A stretch of 64,000 nucleotides of DNA. It comes from Hymenobacter sp. YIM 151500-1. GTDB taxonomy: Bacteria; Bacteroidota; Bacteroidia; Cytophagales; Hymenobacteraceae. Location of the stretch: the NCBI RefSeq assembly GCF_025979885.1, contig NZ_CP110139.1:3616001-3680000 (forward strand), read 5' to 3'. The position numbers and the translations under genes were made by a program. Below are positions 1 to 7,350 of the stretch, in pieces. The notes beneath the pieces are model-generated. The model did not search any database, was not told the DNA's origin, and saw only the letters and a list, made by a program, of their open reading frames with translations. How positions within the stretch are numbered: position 1 is the first letter of the stretch; each line of letters starts with the position of its first letter.

Positions 1-65
1 AACCTGCTACCTTGCACCAGTCGGCTCCCGCGGGGGCGGGCGGCTACAGCTTCGTTGCGACTCGT

Positions 66-2153
66 ATGACCAAAACCGTATTCATTGCTTCGGCCGAGCC
101 GCACAGCGGCAAGTCGTTGGTGGCGCTGGGCCTGGTGAACATGCTGCTGGGCCGGGCCCAGAAAGTCGGCTACTTCCGGCCCATTATCAACGAAACCGCC
201 GATGGGCACTCCGACGGCCACATTGACACGGTGGTGCGGCACTTTCAGCTGCCCCTCGACTACGACGCCACCTACGCCTACACCCGGCCCCAGGCCATGC
301 AACTACTGGAGGCCGGCCGCCAGGGCGACATCATCGACACGGTGATTCGCAAGTTCAAAAGCCTGGAAGACACCTACGACTTCACGGTGGTGGAGGGCAG
401 CGACTTTCAGGGCGAGGGCACGGCCTTCGAGTTCGACGCCAACTTGTCGATTGCCAAAAACCTGGGCGCCCCGGTGCTGCTAGTGGTGTCGGGGGCAGGC
501 AAAACCACGGCCCAGCTGGTCAACGCCCTGCTCACGATGTGGCGCAGCGTGGAGGGCCGCGAAATACAGGTGCTGGCCGCCGTGGCTAACCGCGTGGCCC
601 CCGACCAGGTGGCCGACGTGCAGAACCTCTTGCGGGCCCAGCTGCCGCCGGAAATCATCCTGGCCGTGATTCCGGCCGATAAGAACCTGCAAAACCCCAC
701 GGTCAGGGAAATCTACGAGCAGGTGGGCGGCAAGGTGCTGTTGGGCGAGCAGCACCTGGGCAACCAGGTCGACCATTTCATTACCGGGGCCATGCAGGTG
801 CCTAACTTCCTGACCCGCCTCGAAGAAAACGTGCTTATCGTGACGCCCGGCGACCGGGGCGACATTGTTATTGCCGCTCAGCAGGCCAACCTCTCGGCCA
901 ACTACCCGCGGGTGGCGGGGCTGGTGCTCACCGGCGGCCTGGAGCCCGAAGAGCCCGTGCTGCGCCTGCTCGAAGGCCTCGAAACCGTGGTGCCCGTGCT
1001 GGCCGTATCCGCTGGCACCTTTCTCACCACCACCCGCATCGGGGCCATTCAGGCGCTCATCTCCCCCGACAACCCCCGGAGAACCCGCCTCGCCATCGAC
1101 ACCTTCAACCGGTACGTGGACGTGACGGCCTTGCAAGAGCGCATCGTCACGCTGGAGCCCGAAGGCCTGACGCCCCACATGTTTCAGTACCGGCTGCTGC
1201 AATGGGCCAAGAGCCAGCGCCGCCACATTGTGCTGCCCGAGGGAAACGACGACCGAATTTTGCGCGCGGCAGCCCGCCTGCTCACCGAAGACGTGGTGGA
1301 CCTCACCATCCTCGGCGACCCGGCCGCCATCCAGGCCGCCGCCAAGCGCCTGGGCCTCGACCTGGGCCGGGCCCGCCTGCTCGACCCGGTACGCTCGGAG
1401 GTCTACCCCGACTACGTGCAGACTCTGTTTGAGCTGCGCCAGCACAAAGGCGTGAACCTGGATATGGCCCGCGACCTGATGACGGACGTGTCTTACTTCG
1501 GGTCGATGATGGTGTATAAGGGCCACGCCGACGGCATGGTGTCGGGGGCGGTGCACACGACGCAGCACACCATCCGGCCGGCTCTTCAGTTCATTAAAAC
1601 GCGGCCGGGCGTGTCGGTGGTGTCGTCGGTGTTCTTCATGTGCCTGCCCGACCGGGTAGCGGTGTTCGGCGACTGTGCCGTGAACCCCAACCCCACGGCC
1701 GAGCAGCTGGCCGAAATTGCCATTTCCTCGGCCGAGAGCAGCCAGCGGTTCGGCATCGAGCCCCGCGTGGCCATGCTGTCGTACTCGTCGGGCACCTCCG
1801 GCGAGGGCGCCGACGTGGACAAAGTGCGCCAGGCCACCCAGCTCGTGCGCCAGCGCCGCCCCGACCTCAAAGTGGAAGGCCCCATCCAGTACGACGCCGC
1901 CGTGGACCCCATTGTGGGCCGCCAGAAGCTGCCTGGCTCCGAAGTGGCCGGCCAGGCCAGCGTCCTCATCTTCCCCGACCTCAACACCGGCAACAACACC
2001 TACAAAGCCGTGCAGCGCGAAACCGGGGCCTTGGCTATTGGGCCTATGCTGCAAGGGCTCAATAAACCGGTAAACGACCTAAGCCGCGGCTGCACCGTGG
2101 AGGATGTATTCAACACGGTGCTGCTGACGGCTATTCAGGGGCAGGAAACATAG
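66..2153 (+). CDS. pta: Phosphate acetyltransferase (long, three-domain form)
   Basis: Converts acetyl-CoA and phosphate to acetyl phosphate and CoA in the cytoplasm; partner of acetate kinase, encoded 1.5 kb downstream. The 695-residue length matches long Pta proteins. An N-terminal P-loop domain of the dethiobiotin-synthetase type carries GKS at residues 15-17 (context AEPHSGKS). A DRTGG domain covers about residues 210-320, and the PTA catalytic domain runs from about 370 to the end, beginning near HIVLPEGNDDR. I chose the ATG at 66 because the protein then starts MTKTVFIASAE, the usual beginning of the P-loop strand; an upstream start at 12 would add 18 unrelated residues. An opposed cupin gene and a DUF808 gene lie between pta and ackA, so the two are probably not one simple operon. 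The family assignment is firm. Confidence 0.96.
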   Translation: MTKTVFIASAEPHSGKSLVALGLVNMLLGRAQKVGYFRPIINETADGHSDGHIDTVVRHFQLPLDYDATYAYTRPQAMQLLEAGRQGDIIDTVIRKFKSLEDTYDFTVVEGSDFQGEGTAFEFDANLSIAKNLGAPVLLVVSGAGKTTAQLVNALLTMWRSVEGREIQVLAAVANRVAPDQVADVQNLLRAQLPPEIILAVIPADKNLQNPTVREIYEQVGGKVLLGEQHLGNQVDHFITGAMQVPNFLTRLEENVLIVTPGDRGDIVIAAQQANLSANYPRVAGLVLTGGLEPEEPVLRLLEGLETVVPVLAVSAGTFLTTTRIGAIQALISPDNPRRTRLAIDTFNRYVDVTALQERIVTLEPEGLTPHMFQYRLLQWAKSQRRHIVLPEGNDDRILRAAARLLTEDVVDLTILGDPAAIQAAAKRLGLDLGRARLLDPVRSEVYPDYVQTLFELRQHKGVNLDMARDLMTDVSYFGSMMVYKGHADGMVSGAVHTTQHTIRPALQFIKTRPGVSVVSSVFFMCLPDRVAVFGDCAVNPNPTAEQLAEIAISSAESSQRFGIEPRVAMLSYSSGTSGEGADVDKVRQATQLVRQRRPDLKVEGPIQYDAAVDPIVGRQKLPGSEVAGQASVLIFPDLNTGNNTYKAVQRETGALAIGPMLQGLNKPVNDLSRGCTVEDVFNTVLLTAIQGQET

Positions 2154-2209
2154 GCCGGGGCATATCAGGGCCTTCAAGTTGTCTGGCGATTCATCGGCTG
2201 GTCACCTCA

Positions 2210-2536
2210 TTATGTCTTGGGCGCGCCGGCATTCCAGACCAGAATGGTGCAGCCACTGGGGCTGGTGGCGTTGTGCTCGGTTCCGGGTGGGTAGTACAGG
2301 TAGGAGCCGGGGCCGAACGGCCGGCCGTTTTCCACGCCGGGGTCCACGTACACGCCATCTACCACAAACACCTCGTCGGGGGTGGCGTGGGCGTGGTGGG
2401 GGTAAGCCCTGCCGGCGCCAATCTTGATAAGCACGCGGTTTTCGCCGGGCTGCGACCGAAGGATGGTGCGTTCTACCTCCTCGCTTACTTGCTCCCACTG
2501 CTGGGCGTGGGCTTCCCGGAAATCTACGGTGGTCAT
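2210..2536 (-). CDS. Cupin domain protein (ChrR-like)
   Basis: A 108-residue single-domain cupin resembling the C-terminal cupin of ChrR anti-sigma factors. Metal-binding cupin features are visible: a first motif with closely spaced histidines (PHHAHATPDE) followed by GSYLYYPPGTEHNA as the second motif, ending in a short strand containing LVWNAG. No zinc-binding anti-sigma domain precedes it, so it is a stand-alone cupin and not a full ChrR. It lies opposite pta and DUF808 and converges with pta, whose stop is 57 bp away. The substrate or signal is unknown; a metal-dependent small-molecule sensor or dioxygenase-like role is inference. Confidence 0.8.
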   Translation of the reverse strand: MTTVDFREAHAQQWEQVSEEVERTILRSQPGENRVLIKIGAGRAYPHHAHATPDEVFVVDGVYVDPGVENGRPFGPGSYLYYPPGTEHNATSPSGCTILVWNAGAPKT

Positions 2537-2708
2537 GTGGTGGCGGCTTACTGACGAATCGAAAAGTAGTGTTGAAAGGTAGAGGCTGCGCAGCCGCGAG
2601 ACAACCCTCTTGGCGTTAGTACAGTTCCTTTCGGTAGCTTGCCGCTTGGTAGAAGAGCAAACAAGCAGAACACTCTCTTAAACCAAAAAACAACCACCCA
2701 ACCCCGCT

Positions 2709-3632
2709 ATGCCTTCCGGACTTTTTGCTTTACTAGATGATGTTTCGGCTTTGGTGAAAGTCAGTGCCGCCAGCTTGGACGATGTGCCGGCGCAGGTAGC
2801 CAAAACGACTGGTAAGGTGTCGGGCATCGTGATAGATGATACGGCCGTTACCCCCAAATACGTCGTGGGCCTGGACCCCTCCCGGGAGTTGTCGATTATC
2901 TACCAGATTGCCAAAAAATCACTCTTCAACAAGCTGCTCATTTTAACGCCGGCGGCCCTGGTGCTAGGGTACTTCGCACCTTGGGCCATTACGCCTATTC
3001 TGATGCTGGGCGGGGCATATTTGTGTTTTGAAGGGTATGAAAAGGTACATTCCCTACTGAGCAAGCACCCTGATGTGCAGCCGGAGAATGAGCAGGTGCA
3101 GGCCATTACGCCGGAGGAGCTGGAGCAAGAGCGGGTGGCCGGGGCCGTGCGCACCGATATTATCTTATCGGCCGAAATTATGGCCATTGCCTACAGCCAG
3201 GTAACCGGCCAATCGATAGTAAACCAGATACTCGTTATGCTGGCCGTGGCAGTATTCATCACCGTGGCCGTGTACGGCTTTGTGGGCCTGATTGTAAAAG
3301 CGGATGATTTTGGTCTGCATCTGGTGGAGAATACGGACAATCCGGCTACTCAGAAATTTGGCCGCGGTATCGTCAAGTTCATGCCGCACTTCCTGCGCAT
3401 TCTCAGCTACGTGGGCACCGCCGCTATGCTGTGGGTGGGGGCCGAAATCGTGGCCCACGGCATTCCCTTCACCAACCACTTACTGCACGACCTGGAACAC
3501 GCGCTGGCCTCCCTACCGGCCGTAGCCTGGCTGGCTAAAGTGCTGGCTTGTGGGGTTGGCGGACTGGTGCTGGGTTTTCTGATTGACCAGGTGGTACGAC
3601 TGGTGAAAAAAGCACGGTCTGGCCAAAAGTGA
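2709..3632 (+). CDS. DUF808 family inner-membrane protein (YedI-like)
   Basis: A 307-residue protein matching the DUF808/YedI family from its N-terminus (MPSGLFALLDDVSALVKVSA, then VAKTTGKVSGIVIDD). Hydrophobic segments at about residues 77-108, 175-200, 235-258 and 278-300 suggest a polytopic inner-membrane protein. The family has no established biochemical role. It lies in the same direction as ackA, 55 bp upstream of the ackA start, so co-transcription is possible. Length is normal for the family, and nothing looks damaged. Confidence 0.88.
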   Translation: MPSGLFALLDDVSALVKVSAASLDDVPAQVAKTTGKVSGIVIDDTAVTPKYVVGLDPSRELSIIYQIAKKSLFNKLLILTPAALVLGYFAPWAITPILMLGGAYLCFEGYEKVHSLLSKHPDVQPENEQVQAITPEELEQERVAGAVRTDIILSAEIMAIAYSQVTGQSIVNQILVMLAVAVFITVAVYGFVGLIVKADDFGLHLVENTDNPATQKFGRGIVKFMPHFLRILSYVGTAAMLWVGAEIVAHGIPFTNHLLHDLEHALASLPAVAWLAKVLACGVGGLVLGFLIDQVVRLVKKARSGQK

Positions 3633-3687
3633 GGCGGAGAGTGGTTGCACCTTTTGTTGGCTGACTTTTCCATTGCTCTGCCCTCCC

Positions 3688-4893
3688 ATGTACATCTTCA
3701 TCGTCAACTCCGGCAGCTCCTCTATTAAGTATCAACTATTCCGGTGGCCGGCGCCGGAGCCGGTGTGCAGCGGGCTGGTGGAGCGCTTGGGCCTGCCCGA
3801 CGCCGTGGTAACGCACAACACCCGCCGCCCCGATGGCACCGAGGCCACCGTGCAGCGCCCCCTGCCCGCCTCCGACCACGAAACCGGCCTGCGCGAAGTA
3901 GCCCGTCTGCTCACCGAGCCGGAAGTGGGTGTACTCCGGGACCCGGCCGAGGTAGATGTGGTAGGGCACCGGGTGGTGCACGGGGGCGAGACGTTTGCGG
4001 CTACCACGCTCGTCACGCCCGAGGTGAAGGCCGAAATCCGGCGGCTGTTTCCGCTGGTACCTCTGCACAACCCGGCCAACCTGCTCGGCATTGAGGTGGC
4101 CGAAAAGACGTTTCCGCGGGCCCGGCAGGTGGCGGTGTTCGATACGGCTTTCCATCAGACCATGCCCGAAAAGGCCTTCCGCTACGCCCTGCCCAACGAC
4201 TTGTACACCGAGCACGGCATCCGGGCCTACGGTTTCCACGGCACCAGCCACAAGTATGTAGCCGACCAGGCCGCCCGCTACCTGGGTCGCCCCGAGGCTA
4301 AGCTTATTACGGTACACCTCGGCAACGGCAGCAGCATCACGGCCGTGGACGGCGGCCGGTCCGTGGACACGAGCATGGGCTTCGGACCGCTGAGCGGGCT
4401 GGTGATGGGCACCCGCTCCGGCGACCTGGACCCCTCCATCCTCCTCCACCTGCAGCAGCAGCTCGGCTACACCCCGGAGCAAGTCGGCACCCTGCTCAAC
4501 AAGCACAGCGGCATGAGTGGCCTCACCGGCCTGAGCGACATGCGCGACATCACCCGTGCCCTCGAAGCCGGCGACCCGCACGCCCGCCTGGCCTATGACC
4601 TCTACGCCTACCGCATCCGCAAGTACCTAGGCGCCTACACCGCCGTGCTCAACGGCCTCGACGCCGTGGTATTCACGGCCGGCGTGGGCGAAAACGACGC
4701 CCTGGTGCGGGAACTGGTCTGCCAGAACCTCGACTATCTGGGCATCCGCCTCGACCCGGCCCGCAACGCCATCCGCAGCAAAGAGCTGCGCGAAATCAGC
4801 CCCGCCGACGCCCGCGTGAAAGTGCTGGTCATTCCTACCAACGAGGAGCTGGAAATAGCCCGGCAATGCGTGGAGTTGCTGGAAAAGGTGTAG
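3688..4893 (+). CDS. ackA: Acetate kinase
   Basis: Makes ATP and acetate from acetyl phosphate and ADP. The 401-residue ASKHA-fold protein carries all family signatures: VNSGSSSIKYQLF at the N-terminus, FDTAFHQTMPEKAF, GFHGTSHKYV, HLGNGSSITA, the GTRSGDLDPS loop and FTAGVGEND near the C-terminus. The ATG at 3688 is preferred over an upstream TTG at 3673 because the first phosphate-binding strand begins at once (MYIFIVNSGSS). The TAG stop at 4891-4893 lies inside the first arm of a REP-like inverted repeat (4890-5057), so the repeat contributes the last bases of the gene. Function is certain from the motifs. Confidence 0.97.
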   Translation: MYIFIVNSGSSSIKYQLFRWPAPEPVCSGLVERLGLPDAVVTHNTRRPDGTEATVQRPLPASDHETGLREVARLLTEPEVGVLRDPAEVDVVGHRVVHGGETFAATTLVTPEVKAEIRRLFPLVPLHNPANLLGIEVAEKTFPRARQVAVFDTAFHQTMPEKAFRYALPNDLYTEHGIRAYGFHGTSHKYVADQAARYLGRPEAKLITVHLGNGSSITAVDGGRSVDTSMGFGPLSGLVMGTRSGDLDPSILLHLQQQLGYTPEQVGTLLNKHSGMSGLTGLSDMRDITRALEAGDPHARLAYDLYAYRIRKYLGAYTAVLNGLDAVVFTAGVGENDALVRELVCQNLDYLGIRLDPARNAIRSKELREISPADARVKVLVIPTNEELEIARQCVELLEKV

Positions 4894-5057
4894 CGCGAAC
4901 TGTGTAGTTCGTGTATCGGCCGGGTCGTTGCACGATTGTCCAGCGACAATTCAGCTTTCCGTCAAGGGTCGTCAGGTGTAGTCTAGCTTGAGAAGTAGAG
5001 TAAGGTCGTTGCAATGACCATCGTGCAACGGTGTGCGAAGCGTAAGCTTCGCGCTAC
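4890..5057. repeat. REPIN-like inverted pair of GCGAA hairpins
   Basis: Two inverted REP-like units. The left one begins gtagcgcgaac at 4890 and folds on itself (cgaact/agttcg). The right one (5031-5057) contains gcgaagc-gtaa-gcttcgc and ends gcgctac, the complement of the left start. The inverted relation continues inward with cgttgcacgat at 4926-4936 and atcgtgcaacg at 5020-5030. The left unit includes the ackA stop codon. Similar units occur at 11.8, 18.0 and 63.3 kb. Confidence 0.65.
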
Positions 5058-5105
5058 AGCAGACGCCCTAATTCTGAAGCAAGAATTAGGGCGTCTGCTG
5101 TAGCG
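5052..5105. terminator. Bidirectional hairpin between ackA and blaR1
   Basis: A perfect 24-bp inverted repeat (5052-5075 and 5082-5105) with the 6-base loop gaagca. It sits between two convergent genes, ackA ending at 4893 and the blaR1-like gene ending at 5116. It could terminate both transcripts. A long T-run is lacking, so it may equally be a repeat element serving as a terminator. Confidence 0.6.
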
Positions 5106-5115
5106 TACTATTTTC

Positions 5116-6561
5116 TTATTCTTTATCCGATTTTGTCATCACATACAGAACACCGTGCTGTGCCTTATTGCCATACTTTGGAGTCGGACCGTCTGATAGT
5201 GCAAGACCTGTAACCACCCCGGCTGGTAGAGCCTGTAGCTGTTGCATAGAAGCTTCTTTTTTATCGATTATAATCAAGCGGCCGCCAATTTCTTCATTAG
5301 TTAGCGGCTGACCTTGCCGTAGCTTTTCATAAATCTTGCTAGTAGCTGAACGAGACGAATTATGAGATGTATTACCAGCTATATTGTATTTGGCTAGAAA
5401 GCTTCGAACCGCTTCTGAATCAAGATTTTTCTTTGTAACAATCAGCAAGATTCCATCATCTAGTTTGCTGCCATAGTCTCGGCGTAAAGCTTCTAAAGCA
5501 ACACCTTGACCGACCTTATTCCCTTTGAATACGTGTACTATTTCAACAGCATTGGCACTGTCTGAGCTAAACATGAAAGCTTCACCTTCTTTGCGGCCTA
5601 TTTCCTTGCCATCAAGTATATATGTCAAATTTTGCAAGTCATCCTGTGACTGAGTAATCGAACTAGGCTGCGGCGTTTCGGTGGCTTTGGGGGTGGCGCA
5701 GGCCACGGCCAAACCCGCCAGCAAAGCCAGGCCGGCCGCATAACGCAGCAGCTGCCGGGGCGAAGAGGCACGGGAATTCATCATACGAATACGGTTTTTG
5801 AGGGTAAGAAAAGAGAAAGGCGAGGCCAGCGCCGAAACCGGCGCCAAGGTGCTGAGCTGCACGAGGCTATATTGATACTGCCGGGCTGGCATGTGACTTT
5901 CGCGCAGCACGGCGGCATCGGCAATGAACTCAAGGTTTTCCTGCACGGCCCGCAGTAGGAGCCAGGCCGCCGGGCTCCACCACGCGGCGGCGCGGTGCAG
6001 ATGAGCCAGCAGCACATCTAAGGTGTGCAGCTGCCGCACGTGTACTCGCTCGTGCAGCAGCACCATGGGTAGCTCAGCCGGGGCGTGGTGGTTAGGGTTG
6101 AGGTAGATGCTGCGCCCAAACGAAAACGGGCTGACCTCGCCACTCACCGCCCGAAACTCCGTACCTGCCGCTGCCGCCGGCCGCGACGCCCGGTGCAGGC
6201 GCACCAGTGAAGCCAGCTGCACCAGCAGGCGCAACAACAGCACCGCTACACCAATCCAATACAAACCCAGCAGCCACGCTCCGTGATTGGGGCCGGTGGG
6301 GGCCGGCGCGGCAGAGGTTACTGCGGCTCTGGCGGCCCAAGTCGGCAGCGGCAGGTGCAGGGCCGAGGTAGCGGCGGGGCGCGGCAGCAAGTAGCTCAGG
6401 TCCAGAGCCGGGTACAGGGCCGCGAAGCTCACGGCGGCCAGCAGGTAAAGGCGGTTGAGCTGGTGAAACGTTAGGTGCCGGAGCAGGCCGTAGTACACGC
6501 CCAGCAGCAGGAGCAGAGCCAGCTGGGTTTTCAGCAGGTAGAGCAGCAAAGCCGGTATCAT
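5116..6561 (-). CDS. BlaR1/MecR1-like M56 family metallopeptidase sensor
   Basis: Membrane zinc peptidase of the M56 (BlaR1) type, normally relaying an outside signal to a BlaI repressor. The 481 residues show N-terminal membrane segments (about 1-20, 35-58, 95-120), a cytoplasmic-type zinc motif HERVH at 170-174 with a downstream glutamate in ENLEFIADAAVL, and a fourth hydrophobic stretch near 272-290. The roughly 190 residues after it have no penicillin-binding motifs, so the signal is probably not a beta-lactam. Its ATG overlaps the blaI stop (ATGA), showing translational coupling. The 3' third (5116-5690) is visibly richer in A/T than the rest, which hints that the C-terminal sensor was acquired or is diverging fast. 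Confidence 0.86.
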   Translation of the reverse strand: MIPALLLYLLKTQLALLLLLGVYYGLLRHLTFHQLNRLYLLAAVSFAALYPALDLSYLLPRPAATSALHLPLPTWAARAAVTSAAPAPTGPNHGAWLLGLYWIGVAVLLLRLLVQLASLVRLHRASRPAAAAGTEFRAVSGEVSPFSFGRSIYLNPNHHAPAELPMVLLHERVHVRQLHTLDVLLAHLHRAAAWWSPAAWLLLRAVQENLEFIADAAVLRESHMPARQYQYSLVQLSTLAPVSALASPFSFLTLKNRIRMMNSRASSPRQLLRYAAGLALLAGLAVACATPKATETPQPSSITQSQDDLQNLTYILDGKEIGRKEGEAFMFSSDSANAVEIVHVFKGNKVGQGVALEALRRDYGSKLDDGILLIVTKKNLDSEAVRSFLAKYNIAGNTSHNSSRSATSKIYEKLRQGQPLTNEEIGGRLIIIDKKEASMQQLQALPAGVVTGLALSDGPTPKYGNKAQHGVLYVMTKSDKE

Positions 6562-6929
6562 GGCTGCGGGGGCGTTTGGTCCTCAATCATGCGCACGATT
6601 TCCTTTAGCTCCTCGGCGCTGATTTTCTGCTCTTTGGCGAAAAACGATACCAGCTCTTTGTAGGAGTTGCGGAAATAGTCGCCCACAAACGTGCCCAGGA
6701 ACCGTTTGCGGTAGTCCTCAGCTGGAATCAAAGGCGTAAAATGGAAGGTGTTGCCCAGCTTCTCGCCGCGCAGGTAGCCTTTGCGCTCCAGGTTGCGCAC
6801 CGTGGAGGCCAAGGTGGTGTAAGGCGGCCGGGGCTCCGGCAGCAACTCCAGCACGTCTTTGATAAAGCCGCCCCCCAGCTGCCAAAAGGCCCGCATAGCA
6901 TCTTCTTCGGGTTGAGTTAATCGTTCCAT
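6558..6929 (-). CDS. BlaI/MecI/CopY family transcriptional repressor
   Basis: A 123-residue winged-helix repressor. The N-terminal region (LTQPEEDAMRAFWQLG, then YTTLASTVRNLERKGYL) is the typical BlaI DNA-binding domain, with the recognition helix at TTLASTVRNL and the wing at LGNTFHFTP. The C-terminal half is the dimerisation and cleavage region. It is the first gene of a two-gene operon with the M56 peptidase and overlaps it by four bases. A palindromic site lies 19-43 bp upstream of the start, consistent with autoregulation. Target genes beyond this operon are not visible. Confidence 0.9.
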   Translation of the reverse strand: MERLTQPEEDAMRAFWQLGGGFIKDVLELLPEPRPPYTTLASTVRNLERKGYLRGEKLGNTFHFTPLIPAEDYRKRFLGTFVGDYFRNSYKELVSFFAKEQKISAEELKEIVRMIEDQTPPQP

Positions 6930-6947
6930 GAGTTAAGTTACGATTGT

Positions 6948-6973
6948 TTCGTAATACTACGAATATTTCGTAG
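6948..6973. promoter_or_regulatory. Candidate BlaI operator
   Basis: Three alternating half-sites lie just upstream of blaI: TTCGTA (6948-6953), TACGAA (6958-6963) and TTCGTA (6967-6972). They form two overlapping dyads with spacers of 4 and 3 bases. Location and symmetry fit an autoregulatory repressor site. No binding evidence is available, and the exact dyad used is uncertain. Confidence 0.55.
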
Positions 6974-7012
6974 CAATTGATGTTTGCAGGAGGAATATAT
7001 TTTTTGTTGTCG

Positions 7013-7045
7013 CAAAAAAAGGCCGCCTGCACTGCGCAGGCGGCC
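7013..7045 (-). terminator. Rho-independent terminator (minus strand)
   Basis: A 10-bp GC-rich stem (7021-7030 with 7036-7045, loop actgc) is followed on the minus strand by seven T residues (A-run 7014-7020 on the plus strand). It lies about 300 bp beyond the stop of the minus-strand M13 peptidase gene at 7347. The displacement is explained by repeat material between stop and terminator. Confidence 0.75.
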
Positions 7046-7046
7046 T

Positions 7047-7350
7047 GTAACCCCAACTGAGAGTTGGGAAACGTTGGAGTTTCTAGAGCCTAGAGACGAA
7101 GAAGTTATCTAAGGCACCTTGGCCCTTCACGCTCTATTAGGCGTCCGCTTGTCGAAGCATCTCGCGTGCTGACGTTGTGCTGGTATTGTCCTGCTGAGCG
7201 CAGTCGAAGCATCTCTCCCGCTTCGTTGAACAAGTGTCAAGAATTACCCCCGGTAGAGATGCTTCGACAGGCTCAGCATGACGGTCTTTCCACTTTCTAA
7301 ACATCTTCAACACCCGGCGCGGCACCGGCCCAGCTGAAAGTTGGGGTTAC
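7047..7350. repeat. Repeat-filled spacer bracketed by a 12-bp inverted repeat
   Basis: This makes up most of the gene-free stretch 6930-7346. A perfect 12-bp pair gtaaccccaact (7047-7058) and agttggggttac (7339-7350) brackets the spacer and includes the TAA stop of the M13 gene. Inside, three related copies of a gtcgaagcatctc motif occur at about 7151, 7203 and, inverted, at 7255-7270. The last two form an inverted pair reading ctgctgagcgcagtcgaagc against gatgcttcgacaggctcagc. Part of the spacer (about 7112-7147, ending ggcgtccgc) resembles a segment near 56250. Confidence 0.6.

Noticed and set aside
480..2054. Long open frame opposite pta
   Set aside because: GC-rich coding DNA often leaves the complement open. 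The translation is Gly/His/Val-rich with no domain, while pta is certain.
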